In this document: piece by piece, positions 53,089 to 61,677 of the stretch
How positions within the stretch are numbered: position 1 is the stretch's first letter
Layout: each line of letters starts with the position of its first letter
Origin: Euzebyella marina
GTDB taxonomy: Bacteria; Bacteroidota; Bacteroidia; Flavobacteriales; Flavobacteriaceae
Direction: 5' to 3'
Assembly (NCBI RefSeq): GCF_014855515.1
Contig: NZ_JACYFK010000001.1
Coordinates: 806,001-870,000, forward strand
DNA length: 64,000 nt
Made by a program: the position numbers and the translations under genes
Notes under the pieces: model-generated
Databases searched by the model: none
The model's input: the letters and a program-made list of their open reading frames with translations, nothing else
What the model was told of the DNA's origin: nothing

Positions 53089-53170
53089 ATGTGTAATCCC
53101 TATTTCAAGACAACCGAAAACCAACTCATAGGTCGGTAATTGATTTTATAGTTGATTTTGATTACACATT
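53089..53170 (-). other. Long-range inverted repeat at the 3' end of a lipoprotein gene
   Basis: ATGTGTAATC (53089-53098) and GATTACACAT (53161-53170) are perfect inverted copies 62 bp apart, with a smaller ACCGA/TCGGT pair between them. The right arm covers the stop codon of the lipoprotein gene. It may be a 3' mRNA structure. Confidence 0.35.
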
Positions 53171-53963
53171 AATAGGTTATAGTATAATCAGCAGAATAAC
53201 TAGCATCATCACTTGAAATAGTGAACTTTTCAAGGTGTCCAGATTCCGATCTTTGAACCTCATCAATTGAAAAGTTAGCACCTGCTGAAGAAAAAGAGCC
53301 TATATTTTTCATGCTTAAAAAGTAAATCTCACTAGGGTTGTAATAATAATTCATTCCGAACCACAATAGCATCGGAGAAGGTATTTTGGCCTCGTGAAAA
53401 AGGCCTTTTTCGAAATTATCGTGTGCTAGTTGCCATCTAGTACCATTGAAATCTATTTCTTCTAAATTACCATCGGAATCAAAAAGTATTTCGGTTAAAG
53501 GTCCTGTTTGATAATCCAGATAATAGGTTCGATTGGGCACATCATAGCTTAGTTCAGAATCTTTCTTTGATCCATTTGAAACCATAGCGACATCAGCCAG
53601 GTCGCCATTACTCAAATAAGTAAAAAAGACATTTCTACCAACCCCATTCAAAACATCATCAGTAGACACTGCTGTAAGATTGTCATCGGTAGAATACAGA
53701 AATTCAGAAAATACATGATATAAATCTCCATCTGAATTACGTTGCAAGTCAATGCTTCTTATCTGTTTATTTGCATTATAGGCAAACTCGTAGCTAGCAT
53801 TATGTACTTCGCTGAAATTTATTTGAATTTGTTTCGGTAAATTTGACACCTCTTCTTCTGGTTGCTGTTCAATCTGACCTTGATTATCATCATTCGAACA
53901 ACCAATTAATAATACCAGCAATGCTGCCTTTAAAACGAAAGAAATGTTCTTCATTTTTATCAT
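53169..53963 (-). CDS. Lipoprotein, unknown function
   Basis: 264 residues; two in-frame ATGs (53963, 53954) are equally possible. Lipobox LLIGC followed by SNDDNQGQ. The mature part is beta-rich, with repeating patterns such as YSTDDNLTAV, YLSNGDLADV and FDSDGNLEEI that recall RHS/YD-type or DUF4595-like lipoproteins. No specific function recognised. Appears monocistronic. Confidence 0.7.
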   Translation of the reverse strand: MIKMKNISFVLKAALLVLLIGCSNDDNQGQIEQQPEEEVSNLPKQIQINFSEVHNASYEFAYNANKQIRSIDLQRNSDGDLYHVFSEFLYSTDDNLTAVSTDDVLNGVGRNVFFTYLSNGDLADVAMVSNGSKKDSELSYDVPNRTYYLDYQTGPLTEILFDSDGNLEEIDFNGTRWQLAHDNFEKGLFHEAKIPSPMLLWFGMNYYYNPSEIYFLSMKNIGSFSSAGANFSIDEVQRSESGHLEKFTISSDDASYSADYTITY

Positions 53964-54114
53964 GATAATTTTATTAGTGCGAAAAATCTTTACTTGAAAT
54001 TATATAAGAGTACTGACCCTAATCGCCGGTAATCGCTGAAATAATTTGGAGCATCTAATCAAAAGTTCAATTGTTCAATAGCTGAAGGTCATCGATAGTC
54101 CAGTAGGTCATTTT

Positions 54115-54233
54115 CTACTTAATACCTTGTTCACCTTTTGGGCCAATCTCTCCATCTGCAATGCCTTTTGAGCATGCAATTAGACAACTGGTCAATACGG
54201 CGAATAGGGCATTGTTTTGTTTTTTGCTTTCAT
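54115..54233 (-). pseudogene. Broken duplicate of the collagen-like lipoprotein
   Basis: On the minus strand an ATG-AAA start (54233) is followed by a frame shift. In the shifted frame the sequence reads ALFAVLTSCLIACSKG, a lipoprotein signal, then DGEIGPKGEQG, two or three Gly-X-Y triplets, then a stop. This mirrors the start of the intact gene 86 bp away ([14 protein letters not shown] ... GPQGEQG), so it looks like a decayed tandem copy. The rest of the 355-bp gap 53964-54318 shows nothing. Confidence 0.6.
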
Positions 54234-54318
54234 TATAAATGTCTTATCTACTTTTTTAGTAAGAGAATACGGCCCGTGAAAGAATCACTAGGCCGCTTTC
54301 AACCTCACTGCCATAGAA

Positions 54319-54960
54319 TTAATGGGGAATATTGAAGTAGTCTACCACCTCTTCATAAGACATTTTAGAAAAATCTTGAGAACCTGCTTTAGATGACACG
54401 CCTCCGATTCCATTACTAGCTTCAACCCCTCCAGGAATAAGCACGTATCGATAGGTGGTAAAAAGAGGAGTACCTATGTTCGATCCATCTGTAGTGGTCA
54501 ACCTTATATTAATTTCTTCAATGTTGAAGTAGTAGTAGTAAGAAACACCTTGATTACCCATATACGGTAAGGCGTAAACATTACCATTTGACTCTATTTT
54601 ACCAAAGACCAATACGTTGCCCATTTCGACAATGTCTTGACTTAGACCGGCAACATTTAGTGAACCATTGGCTGTTGGTGCTTCAATATTGTTATCATTA
54701 TCGACAATTGGAGATTCTATCCAATCGGAATAAATCACATTAGCGGTTCCAGGGTCTCCTTGCTCGCCTTGTTCGCCTTCAACACCTTGTTCTCCTTGGG
54801 CTCCATCCGCTCCTGCATCGCCCTGCGGCCCTGTCGGACCTTGTTCTCCTTGTGGGCCTTGAGGACCGACGGCACCATCTTCACCATCTTTAGAACATGC
54901 TACTACACTTATAACTGCTAACAGAACAATCAATAAGTTACTTTTCAATCTAGTTTTCAT
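54319..54960 (-). CDS. Collagen-like Gly-X-Y repeat lipoprotein
   Basis: 213 residues from ATG 54960; an upstream TTG adds two residues. Lipobox VVAC followed by SKDGEDG. Residues about 26-75 are some fifteen uninterrupted Gly-X-Y triplets ([16 protein letters not shown] and onward), able to form a collagen-like triple helix. The remaining 140 residues are a globular domain of beta character present in other Bacteroidota lipoproteins. Surface-exposed trimer is inferred. Confidence 0.85.
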   Translation of the reverse strand: MKTRLKSNLLIVLLAVISVVACSKDGEDGAVGPQGPQGEQGPTGPQGDAGADGAQGEQGVEGEQGEQGDPGTANVIYSDWIESPIVDNDNNIEAPTANGSLNVAGLSQDIVEMGNVLVFGKIESNGNVYALPYMGNQGVSYYYYFNIEEINIRLTTTDGSNIGTPLFTTYRYVLIPGGVEASNGIGGVSSKAGSQDFSKMSYEEVVDYFNIPH

Positions 54961-54988
54961 AGTCAAATATTTTAGAATTAATAATGAC

Positions 54989-55015
54989 CAAAACTAGCTT
55001 GGTTGAAAATTCAAA
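54989..55015 (-). promoter_or_regulatory. Putative promoter of the collagen-like lipoprotein
   Basis: Minus strand: TTTG (55015-55012), 15 bp, TAGTTTTG (54996-54989). The -7 match is exact; spacing is shorter than usual. Confidence 0.4.
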
Positions 55016-55236
55016 ATGTCCGAAATCATTAAGGTTAAAAAAATTAGGACTATTTCAAAACACTGATTATCAATTATTTACATATTAAAAATGTAACTTT
55101 ATACAACAAGACCTACAAAGCGTACAGCTAATTCTACCATCTATACAAAAAGCAAGAAAATTCTATTTTTTTAGTAGTTTAGAGTAAAAGTTCTACTCGT
55201 TAATATTGAAAGAGAAAGGAAAGGAAATCGTTAGCT

Positions 55237-56313
55237 TTAGGAAAAAGCCACTTTTCTAGAACGAGCCTGTTTGCGAAACTCGGTTGGGGTCATACCACAG
55301 TATTTTTTAAAGGCCAAATAAAAGGAGGATTTAGAGTTAAAACCGGCCTCAAGCCCCACCGACACGACGGTGTAGCCATTAAAATCACTATCAGCTAGCA
55401 TGTCTTCGGCATCGGAAACCCTAAAACGGTTGATTGAATCGGTAAAACTTTGATTTTCGAGCTTATTAACCAATTGTGATAGATAAGTAGCGCTGATGTT
55501 CAATACTTCAGATACCGAGGTAAGACTGACATCGGGATTGCGATATATTTTTTCTACAATCAAAAGGCGCCTGAACTCTTTATAATAGGCATTGCCATTG
55601 GTCAAGGGTAGGTTGCTTTTTTTCTCGATTCTTTGAAGTTTAATCGCTGTTAATTTGGCAATTAACCTAAATAGGGCCAAGTGCCTAGAGGTAAAGAACC
55701 CTTTGGTGCTATGCTCAGAATCAAGTACCCCTAACATGACCCCATCATCTATAATTGGAACGGCCAATTCTGAATACCTCCTTTTGTCATCAAGAATGTA
55801 TCTTTTGTCCAAAGAAGTGTCAGATACCATAATGGGTTGTTCACTTGCAGCTACTTCCCCAACTATCCCTTTTCCCATGGGGATTTTGATAGGACTCAAA
55901 ATTTGTTTTTGCCCCTTATGCTTATTGCCAAAGGCTGCTTTCTGTTCTAGCGATTGGTCTTTTTCATTTAAAAGATAGATGACACAGTCTTCTAACCCTA
56001 ATTGAGAAATACAGTTTTGGGAAATATCCCAAAGAACCGCTTCTGAACTATTCTTGTCGAATAGAGAGGTAGCGAAATAACCGAGAACAGAGGCAAGTTC
56101 ATAATTGTTCTTATCCTTTACCAACTCAGTGGCCTGAAAAATATCTTTTAATCCCTCCACAAAAAACCTACCCTCTTCACCAATCGCCTGTACTTCGTTG
56201 CTAGTTTGATTTTTAATGGTTTTAAATCGATTTGCTTTCTTGAAAAGCAAAAGAATTAAGACCATTATAAACACAAGTACACATATAGGGATAATTATAC
56301 TTAATAGATTCAT
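55237..56313 (-). CDS. Membrane-anchored GAF-domain AraC-type regulator
   Basis: 358 residues. A single N-terminal membrane helix (about 5-25) is followed by KKANRFK. Residues 75-225 form a GAF domain (AVLWDISQNCISQLGLEDCVI, GKGIVGEVAASEQPIMVSD, ELAVPIIDDGVMLGVLD). Residues 255-350 form an AraC double HTH ending in FKKYCGMTPTEFRKQ. A DNA-binding protein tethered to the membrane is unusual and implies sensing near the envelope. Targets unknown; it has its own promoter. Confidence 0.87.
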   Translation of the reverse strand: MNLLSIIIPICVLVFIMVLILLLFKKANRFKTIKNQTSNEVQAIGEEGRFFVEGLKDIFQATELVKDKNNYELASVLGYFATSLFDKNSSEAVLWDISQNCISQLGLEDCVIYLLNEKDQSLEQKAAFGNKHKGQKQILSPIKIPMGKGIVGEVAASEQPIMVSDTSLDKRYILDDKRRYSELAVPIIDDGVMLGVLDSEHSTKGFFTSRHLALFRLIAKLTAIKLQRIEKKSNLPLTNGNAYYKEFRRLLIVEKIYRNPDVSLTSVSEVLNISATYLSQLVNKLENQSFTDSINRFRVSDAEDMLADSDFNGYTVVSVGLEAGFNSKSSFYLAFKKYCGMTPTEFRKQARSRKVAFS

Positions 56314-56339
56314 GGCAATGCATTAGTGGGTGATACTGC

Positions 56340-56347
56340 CAAAGTTA
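56340..56347 (-). promoter_or_regulatory. Putative -7 element of the GAF-AraC gene
   Basis: Minus-strand TAACTTTG matches TAnnTTTG, 26 bp upstream of the start codon. Confidence 0.4.
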
Positions 56348-56428
56348 GAATTGCCATTTTACAATGAATACCACAGGTGTAACAGCTTATAGGACATATG
56401 TAACATCACTTTTATTAGGCCTAAAAAA

Positions 56429-56442
56429 CGACCGTTTGGTCG
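56429..56442. promoter_or_regulatory. TetR-like palindrome
   Basis: CGACC, GTTT, GGTCG (56429-56442), the ACCGACC...GGTCGGT-type pattern often bound by TetR/AcrR regulators, in the gap upstream of the GAF-AraC gene. No TetR gene is in the window. Confidence 0.3.
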
Positions 56443-56466
56443 GTGAACATTGCAGAAAGAAGAAAT

Positions 56467-56494
56467 AGCGGTCATCAATGAATCATTGACCGCT
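56467..56494 (-). terminator. Terminator of the ThuA-DUF2721 operon
   Basis: Eleven-pair stem (CATTGACCGCT with AGCGGTCA...ATG, three-base bulge) followed on the minus strand by TATTTCTTCTTT, 100 bp after the DUF2721 stop. Confidence 0.5.
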
Positions 56495-56593
56495 GCATTT
56501 TGTAATACAACCGCATTGAACTCAAAAGAAAAGTAGAATGTTCAAATGAAAACGGACTAGGCAGTCTAATCCTCCAAAACCGTGTCGCTAATT

Positions 56594-56983
56594 TTATTTT
56601 TCCATATTTTCTAATTGTATGGACAGTGCTTTCGTAGAAAGTTGCACTTCAATCAGGGAAAGAATTAAACTTATCATTAGAGCTAAGAGGCTAACGCCAA
56701 AAATCAGGTTGGCCCATATGGGTTGTTCAATATATATCATCGACATAGTTATAACCGCCAGCAAAAAACTGAAAATCGCAGTGGCCTGCATATTCTTGAT
56801 AATGCCCAATCGTTTACGCAATTGTTTTACCTGCAGTGCCAACGCAGCCGATTCTGTTTCTTGGTATTTTTGATGTAGTTGTCTTATCAAGGCCGCAATT
56901 GCCAAATATCTCGCATTATAGGCCAACATAGTCAACGAAATGGCCGGGAATAATAATGCCGGAATACTTAATGTCAACTCCAT
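56594..56983 (-). CDS. DUF2721 membrane protein
   Basis: 129 residues with three hydrophobic helices: one at the N-terminus (IPALLFPAISLTMLAYNARY) and two after a charged coiled segment (IFSFLLAVITMSMIYI and NLIFGVSLLALMISLILSL). The layout matches DUF2721. Function unknown. It starts immediately at the end of the ThuA gene, so the two are cotranslated. Confidence 0.8.
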   Translation of the reverse strand: MELTLSIPALLFPAISLTMLAYNARYLAIAALIRQLHQKYQETESAALALQVKQLRKRLGIIKNMQATAIFSFLLAVITMSMIYIEQPIWANLIFGVSLLALMISLILSLIEVQLSTKALSIQLENMEK

Positions 56984-57970
56984 TTATCTTTGAAACTTTT
57001 CAGAGCTGGTCTCGTTCTCGCTTGGGAAATTTTCAGGAATCTTTTGGGTTACTTCACCGGTAGCCGCCCATTCGGCCCCACGAAGCATGCTAGTTAGAAA
57101 CCCGACGCCTTCAACCGAGTAATCGGCATGCCCCATTATATTATGAAATATTCTTCCTTTGCCATACTCCAAAACCATAAGGGCGGGCTCGTGACGTTCG
57201 GTTCCTTTAAATTCAGCCGATGAGTAGGCTGTTGCGAGTACCTCCATATTTTCTGCCGGGCCCCGCAACCGATCATAAAGTTCGTCTTTTACATGCAACC
57301 ATTTTGCTGGCAGTCCTTTAGTAATCGGATGTTCCGTATTGCGAATTTCAATAGTATACTCATGCTGCGGGCCATGGGCCCCCGCTTTTCCTGGTGAAGT
57401 ATCCCTGATAAGTTCACCTGCATCATTATAATAGACATAAGGGCCGTCTTTCTCTGTTCGGTCTCCCCAACCACCTATTCCAATCATTTGATTATAGGCC
57501 TCCCAATCGGGAAAGCTATTATCGGCAGCGTGAAATACAACTAATCCGCCCCCTTTTTTTATAAACTTTTCAAAGGCTTTTTTAGTTTTCTCAGGCCATG
57601 GGGCGGCATTCCAACCAAAATTACAGACCACTAAATCGTACTTTGAGAAATCGGGATTATAATTAGGGTCTGCCTTGGGTTCTTTCAAGGCCTGCGTTTC
57701 CGGCAGTCCTTCAATTTTATACTCGCTTATCAAATCATCACCTTGCCAAGTAAAAGCCGAACGGGCAACATCTACTGTGAAAAGCCCCGTCTTTTCCATC
57801 TCGGTCTTTAACATATAGCTTATTTTGGGCCAATGCTCATGGTTGTTTTGCCCATCTACTATTAATGTTCTTATTTCTTTGGTTTTCATATCCGATTTGG
57901 ATTGAGAGGTCGCAGTAACGCCTATCATCAGAGCGGCTAATAGCACCCAAAATTTCCCAAGTGTTCCCAT
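56984..57970 (-). CDS. Secreted ThuA-domain protein
   Basis: 328 residues from ATG 57970; six more codons are open upstream. Signal peptide ending near VTATSQ. The ThuA fold shows in RTLIVDGQNNHEHWPKISYM, YDLVVCNFGWNAAPW, GGGLVVFHAADNSFPDW, HPITKGLP and GRIFHNIMGHADYS. Proteins of this type often accompany glycan degradation in Bacteroidota, but the reaction is unproven. It belongs with DUF2721 in a two-gene unit. Confidence 0.88.
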   Translation of the reverse strand: MGTLGKFWVLLAALMIGVTATSQSKSDMKTKEIRTLIVDGQNNHEHWPKISYMLKTEMEKTGLFTVDVARSAFTWQGDDLISEYKIEGLPETQALKEPKADPNYNPDFSKYDLVVCNFGWNAAPWPEKTKKAFEKFIKKGGGLVVFHAADNSFPDWEAYNQMIGIGGWGDRTEKDGPYVYYNDAGELIRDTSPGKAGAHGPQHEYTIEIRNTEHPITKGLPAKWLHVKDELYDRLRGPAENMEVLATAYSSAEFKGTERHEPALMVLEYGKGRIFHNIMGHADYSVEGVGFLTSMLRGAEWAATGEVTQKIPENFPSENETSSEKFQR

Positions 57971-58017
57971 GATTATATTTTGTCCCATAAATATAATCGA
58001 TTCAATTAAAGATTGTC

Positions 58018-58046
58018 TTTGCGATGAAAAGTATCTGCTATTTTAG
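58018..58046 (+). promoter_or_regulatory. Putative promoter of the aminotransferase gene
   Basis: TTTG (58018-58021), 17 bp, TATTTTAG (58039-58046), close to consensus, 20 bp before the ATG at 58067. Confidence 0.4.
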
Positions 58047-58066
58047 TGCAAAATTCATTCTTGACT

Positions 58067-59224
58067 ATGCAAGCTTTTAAGAACCCAGGCCGTTCAAAAC
58101 TGCCAAATGTTGGCACTACCATTTTCACTACCGTTGGTATTTTGGCCAAACAGCATCGAGCTATTGATCTTTCACAAGGCTTTCCAAATTTTGAAGCTGA
58201 TCCTAGACTTTTCGAACTGGTAAACAAGGTAATGCATGAAGGGTACAATCAGTATGCACCGATGCAAGGAGACTATTCTCTTAGGGAAACCATTGCAAAT
58301 AAAATAGAGAAGTTACATGGTACGGTCTATCATCCTGAAATGGAAATAACGGTTACGGTCGGTGCAACGCAGGCCATATTCACAGCTATTGCGGCCTTTA
58401 TTTCGCCCGGAGACGAAGTTATTATTCTCAAACCTGCCTATGATTGTTATGAACCGGCTATCGAGTTGAACGGGGGTATACCCGTACCTATTCAAATGGG
58501 CTTAAATGACTATGCTATCGATTGGGATGCGCTGAAAAATGCCATAACCCCGAAGACGAAAATGCTTGTGCTCAACACACCTCATAACCCAAGTGGAAAG
58601 GTGTTCAGTAAAAACGAATTACAAAAGCTTGAGACTATTTTAGAGCCGACGGATATCATTGTGGTAAGTGATGAAGTCTACGAGCATATTGTCTTTGATG
58701 AAAACGAACATATTAGCCTTTCTCAAATTGAAGGATTGGCAAACAGGAGCTTTATTTGTGCTTCTTTCGGTAAGACTTTTCATGTAACCGGTTGGAAAGT
58801 GGGCTATTGTGCAGCCCCGAGCGAATTAATGAAAGAATTTAGAAAAGTTCATCAATTCGCTGTTTTCTGTGTCGACCACCCTACGCAAAAGGCCATGAAC
58901 ACATATTTGCAGGATGAGTCACTCTATCTGGGACTAAAGAGTTTTTATCAGAAAAAGAGAGATTTCTTTCTTAACGCTTTAAATTCTTCTAGGTTTACTT
59001 ATTCACCATGCGAAGGAACCTACTTTCAACTCTTGAATTACTCTCAAATTACCAATGAAAATGATGAAGCTTTCGCCCGTAGACTTATCATAGAATTTGG
59101 TATCGCCTGTATACCAATCTCCTCGTTCAACCTAAATCGGAGACAAGACGGTGTGCTGCGTTTTTGCTTTGCAAAAAAGAATGAGACCCTAGAGAAAGCT
59201 GCGGAAATCTTATGTGGACTCTAA
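58067..59224 (+). CDS. ybdL: PLP-dependent aminotransferase, YbdL (methionine aminotransferase) type
   Basis: 385 residues from ATG 58067; a GTG at 58046 falls in the promoter. Fold-type I class I/II: DLSQGFPNFEADPRL, YNQYAPMQGDYSLRE, TVTVGATQAIFTAI, LNTPHNPSGKVFSKNEL, VSDEVYEHIVFDE, and the PLP lysine in SFGKTFHVTGWKVGY. It probably transaminates methionine/aromatic 2-oxo acids, as in methionine salvage. It converges with a GNAT gene. Confidence 0.9.
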   Translation: MQAFKNPGRSKLPNVGTTIFTTVGILAKQHRAIDLSQGFPNFEADPRLFELVNKVMHEGYNQYAPMQGDYSLRETIANKIEKLHGTVYHPEMEITVTVGATQAIFTAIAAFISPGDEVIILKPAYDCYEPAIELNGGIPVPIQMGLNDYAIDWDALKNAITPKTKMLVLNTPHNPSGKVFSKNELQKLETILEPTDIIVVSDEVYEHIVFDENEHISLSQIEGLANRSFICASFGKTFHVTGWKVGYCAAPSELMKEFRKVHQFAVFCVDHPTQKAMNTYLQDESLYLGLKSFYQKKRDFFLNALNSSRFTYSPCEGTYFQLLNYSQITNENDEAFARRLIIEFGIACIPISSFNLNRRQDGVLRFCFAKKNETLEKAAEILCGL

Positions 59225-59243
59225 TAATCTTTTGGAAATTCGA

Positions 59244-59774
59244 CTACGACAAATCGAACCGCATGAGCCAATCGGTCTGTACATCGTCTCCTATGGGGTA
59301 AGGATGGGTTCCGAACTTTGAAAACCCATTTTTTTGATAAAAACGTATGGCACCTTCATTCTTCTCCCAAACACCCAGCCACAGAAATTTCTTCTCTGCT
59401 TCCAAAGCAATCTCCTTAACTGCATTCATGAGTTCTTTTCCTATTCCTTTTCCTTGAAACTCATTGAGAACATAGATACGCTCCAGTTCTATGGTGTCCG
59501 CGTCCTTCACATCGGTTTGCGCCCCATGTTGATTAACTTTAAAATACCCTGCGATTTTATCATTTACAAACACAAAATAGAACTCTGAATCGGGGTTCTG
59601 TAGCTCTAGGGAGAGCTTTTCCTTTGAAAAAGAAGAATTAAGATACGTCTTAAAATCTTCAGGATTATTTTGATGTTCGAAGGCGTCTTTAAATGTTTGT
59701 CTTGAAATAGAGATGAGTAATTCAAGATCATGCTCTTCGCACTTTTGAATAGCTAGTGAATTGTTTGCGTCCAT
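59244..59774 (-). CDS. GNAT-family N-acetyltransferase
   Basis: 176 residues. Motif A is visible as LERIYVLNEFQGKGIGKELMNAV, with the Q/RxxGxG/A loop QGKGIG, and motif B as WLGVWEKNEGAIRFYQKNGFSKFG. This resembles PaiA/SpeG-like acetyltransferases; substrate unknown. It is followed by only 19 bp before the convergent aminotransferase. Confidence 0.88.
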   Translation of the reverse strand: MDANNSLAIQKCEEHDLELLISISRQTFKDAFEHQNNPEDFKTYLNSSFSKEKLSLELQNPDSEFYFVFVNDKIAGYFKVNQHGAQTDVKDADTIELERIYVLNEFQGKGIGKELMNAVKEIALEAEKKFLWLGVWEKNEGAIRFYQKNGFSKFGTHPYPIGDDVQTDWLMRFDLS

Positions 59775-59796
59775 TTCACTAATTTAAAAAAATGCA

Positions 59797-60030
59797 TAAA
59801 AAAAAGAGCAACCTTTGGGGAAGTTGCTCTTTTAAATTTTTTATTCAAAAAGTCTTATAGCATAAACAACTTTTTGGTTAGAAGTACGATACCACTCAAG
59901 AATTCATATTTGTAGACTTGAATGTCTTCACGGGTTTGGTTCATTTGGGCTTCCATAGACTGTAGGTTTAGTTCAAAAAAATTAAGACTTGGTAAGGGTT
60001 TTGGTATTAGCAACACTTGCAATTAATAAC
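59797..60030 (-). ncRNA. Putative small RNA C
   Basis: About 234 nt on the minus strand between the direct-repeat promoter and the terminator at 59805-59830, in the 399-bp gap between scoB and the GNAT gene. The first bases (ACATTGTTATTAAT) resemble copies A and B; farther in, only short C-rich motifs (AAACCC, AGCCCAAAT) are reminiscent of them. The longest ATG frame is nine codons, so it is non-coding. The shared promoter is the main evidence. Confidence 0.55.
59805..59830 (-). terminator. Terminator of small RNA C
   Basis: AGAGCAAC and GTTGCTCT arms with an extended inner pair and one bulge, then a run of eight T on the minus strand. Confidence 0.75.
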
Positions 60031-60035
60031 AATGT

Positions 60036-60101
60036 AAATGTAGCTTACCATTATAAGTTTAAAAAATAGATGTTGTGAACCTACCGTAAAATGTTGTGAA
60101 A
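60036..60101 (-). promoter_or_regulatory. Direct-repeat promoter of small RNA C
   Basis: Minus strand: TTCACAACA (60101-60093), TTCACAACA (60080-60072), 28 bp, TACATTTA (60043-60036) followed by CATTG. Offset 21 bp, as in copies A and B. Confidence 0.65.
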
Positions 60102-60173
60102 AAAAGCAAGGTTCAAAAAGTTCGATGAAATGCATTCTCCCTTGAAGCGGAAAGGACCACTTTAAACCATCTC

Positions 60174-60827
60174 TTAAACAGCCATTTCAGGAATTTCTCC
60201 TTCTATTTTTAAAGTACCCTCCGTAGCTTTCTTTATTTCTTCTACGGAAACCCCAGGTGCCCTTTCTAATAAGCTGAAGCCCTCCTCAGTAACTTCTAGC
60301 ACCGCGAGATTCGTAACTATTTTAGTAACACAGCCAACGCCCGTTAATGGTAACGTACATTTTTTTAAAAGCTTCGATTCGCCGGCACGATTAGTATGCA
60401 TCATGGCCACAATGATATTTTCTGCCGATGCGACCAAATCCATAGCGCCGCCCATGCCTTTTACCATTTTACCCGGTATTTTCCAATTGGCTATATCTCC
60501 GTTTTCGGCTACCTCCATGGCGCCCAAAATAGTGAGGTCGACGTGTTGGCCCCGAATCATGCCAAAACTCGTAGCCGAATCAAAAAATGAAGCCCCTGGC
60601 AAGGTGGTTATCGTTTGTTTTCCCGCGTTGATGACATCGGCATCTTCTTCGCCTTCAAAAGGAAAAGGACCCATACCCAAAACGCCGTTTTCACTTTGAA
60701 ACTCAACACTTATATCATCTCTCACAAAATTGGCCACAAGGGTGGGAATACCAATCCCCAAATTGACATAATAACCGTCTTTTACCTCTTTGGCAATTCG
60801 TTTTGCGATTCCGTTTTTATCTAGCAT
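60174..60827 (-). CDS. scoB: 3-oxoacid CoA-transferase subunit B
   Basis: 217 residues. YYVNLGIGIPTLVANFV, the catalytic-Glu segment FQSENGVLGMGPFP, DVINAGKQTITTLPGASFFDSA, GGHVDLTILGA-like and KGMGGAMDLV identify the beta subunit of succinyl-CoA:3-ketoacid CoA-transferase. With ScoA it activates acetoacetate using succinyl-CoA. It lies 39 bp after scoA. Confidence 0.95.
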   Translation of the reverse strand: MLDKNGIAKRIAKEVKDGYYVNLGIGIPTLVANFVRDDISVEFQSENGVLGMGPFPFEGEEDADVINAGKQTITTLPGASFFDSATSFGMIRGQHVDLTILGAMEVAENGDIANWKIPGKMVKGMGGAMDLVASAENIIVAMMHTNRAGESKLLKKCTLPLTGVGCVTKIVTNLAVLEVTEEGFSLLERAPGVSVEEIKKATEGTLKIEGEIPEMAV

Positions 60828-60866
60828 TCTTATTAATTTGAAGATGTGAAGATTTAAAATTGTAGA

Positions 60867-61565
60867 CTACTTTTTTCTTATCGTACGTTGTTCAATTCTT
60901 TTCTCATATTCCTTTCCTTGAAATATGCGCTGTACAAATATTCCGGGCACGTGAATTTGATTAGGGTCTAACTCGCCTGCAGGTACCAGTTCTTCTACTT
61001 CGGCAACGGTTATTTTCGCCGCCCCACACATACACGGATTAAAATTTCTAGCGGTACCCTTGAAAATCAAGTTGCCAGCTTCGTCTCCTTTCCACGCTTT
61101 TACAAAAGCAAAGTCTGCTTTATACGCTTCTTCCAACACATACATCTTACCATTGAACTCTCTAGTCTCTTTACCCATAGCGACTTCCGTACCATAACCA
61201 GCAGGTGTATAAAACGCTGGGAAACCTGCCTGGGCCGCACGACACTTTTCTGCCAGGGTACCTTGGGGGGTCAGTTCTACCTCAAGCTCGCCACTTAACA
61301 TCTGCCGCTCAAACTCATCATTTTCGCCAACATACGACGAAATCATTTTTTTTATTTGATGTTTCTGTAAAAGAAGTCCCAAACCGAAATCATCGACCCC
61401 GGCATTATTCGATATACAGGTAATGTCTTTTACACCCAACCTTACTAGTTCAGAAATGGCGTTTTCCGGTATACCACAAAGCCCAAAACCGCCCAACATG
61501 AAGGTCATATCATTTTCTACCCCTTTAAGAGCTTGTCTCACATCGGACACTTTTTTAAGAATCAT
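60867..61565 (-). CDS. scoA: 3-oxoacid CoA-transferase subunit A
   Basis: 232 residues. [82 protein letters not shown] (spread) and [22 protein letters not shown] identify the alpha subunit. It forms an operon with scoB for ketone-body or short-chain acyl-CoA metabolism. The PBP1A terminator separates it from the gene upstream. Confidence 0.95.
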   Translation of the reverse strand: MILKKVSDVRQALKGVENDMTFMLGGFGLCGIPENAISELVRLGVKDITCISNNAGVDDFGLGLLLQKHQIKKMISSYVGENDEFERQMLSGELEVELTPQGTLAEKCRAAQAGFPAFYTPAGYGTEVAMGKETREFNGKMYVLEEAYKADFAFVKAWKGDEAGNLIFKGTARNFNPCMCGAAKITVAEVEELVPAGELDPNQIHVPGIFVQRIFQGKEYEKRIEQRTIRKK

Positions 61566-61622
61566 ATAATTATAAGTTATTATTTTGCGTATTGTTCAAT
61601 TTACAACTTTATCAATAAAAAA

Positions 61623-61652
61623 ACCCTTGGCCTTTCGTTAAAAGGCAAGGGT
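61623..61652 (-). terminator. Terminator of the PBP1A gene
   Basis: Twelve-pair stem with one bulged G and a five-base loop, followed on the minus strand by seven T, 26 bp after the stop. Confidence 0.8.
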
Positions 61653-61677
61653 ATTTATGTGTGTTAAAAAGATTGTT

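Noticed and set aside
59855-59957. A possible 33-residue peptide encoded in small RNA C
   Set aside because: Careful re-reading of 59938-59945 shows one extra A on the minus strand, so the ATG frame stops after nine codons; the longer frame has no start codon.
22628-60120. Treating the three repeated intergenic segments as a mobile element
   Set aside because: They have no terminal inverted repeats, target duplications or transposase, and copy C conserves spacing rather than sequence, which fits a regulated promoter better than transposition.
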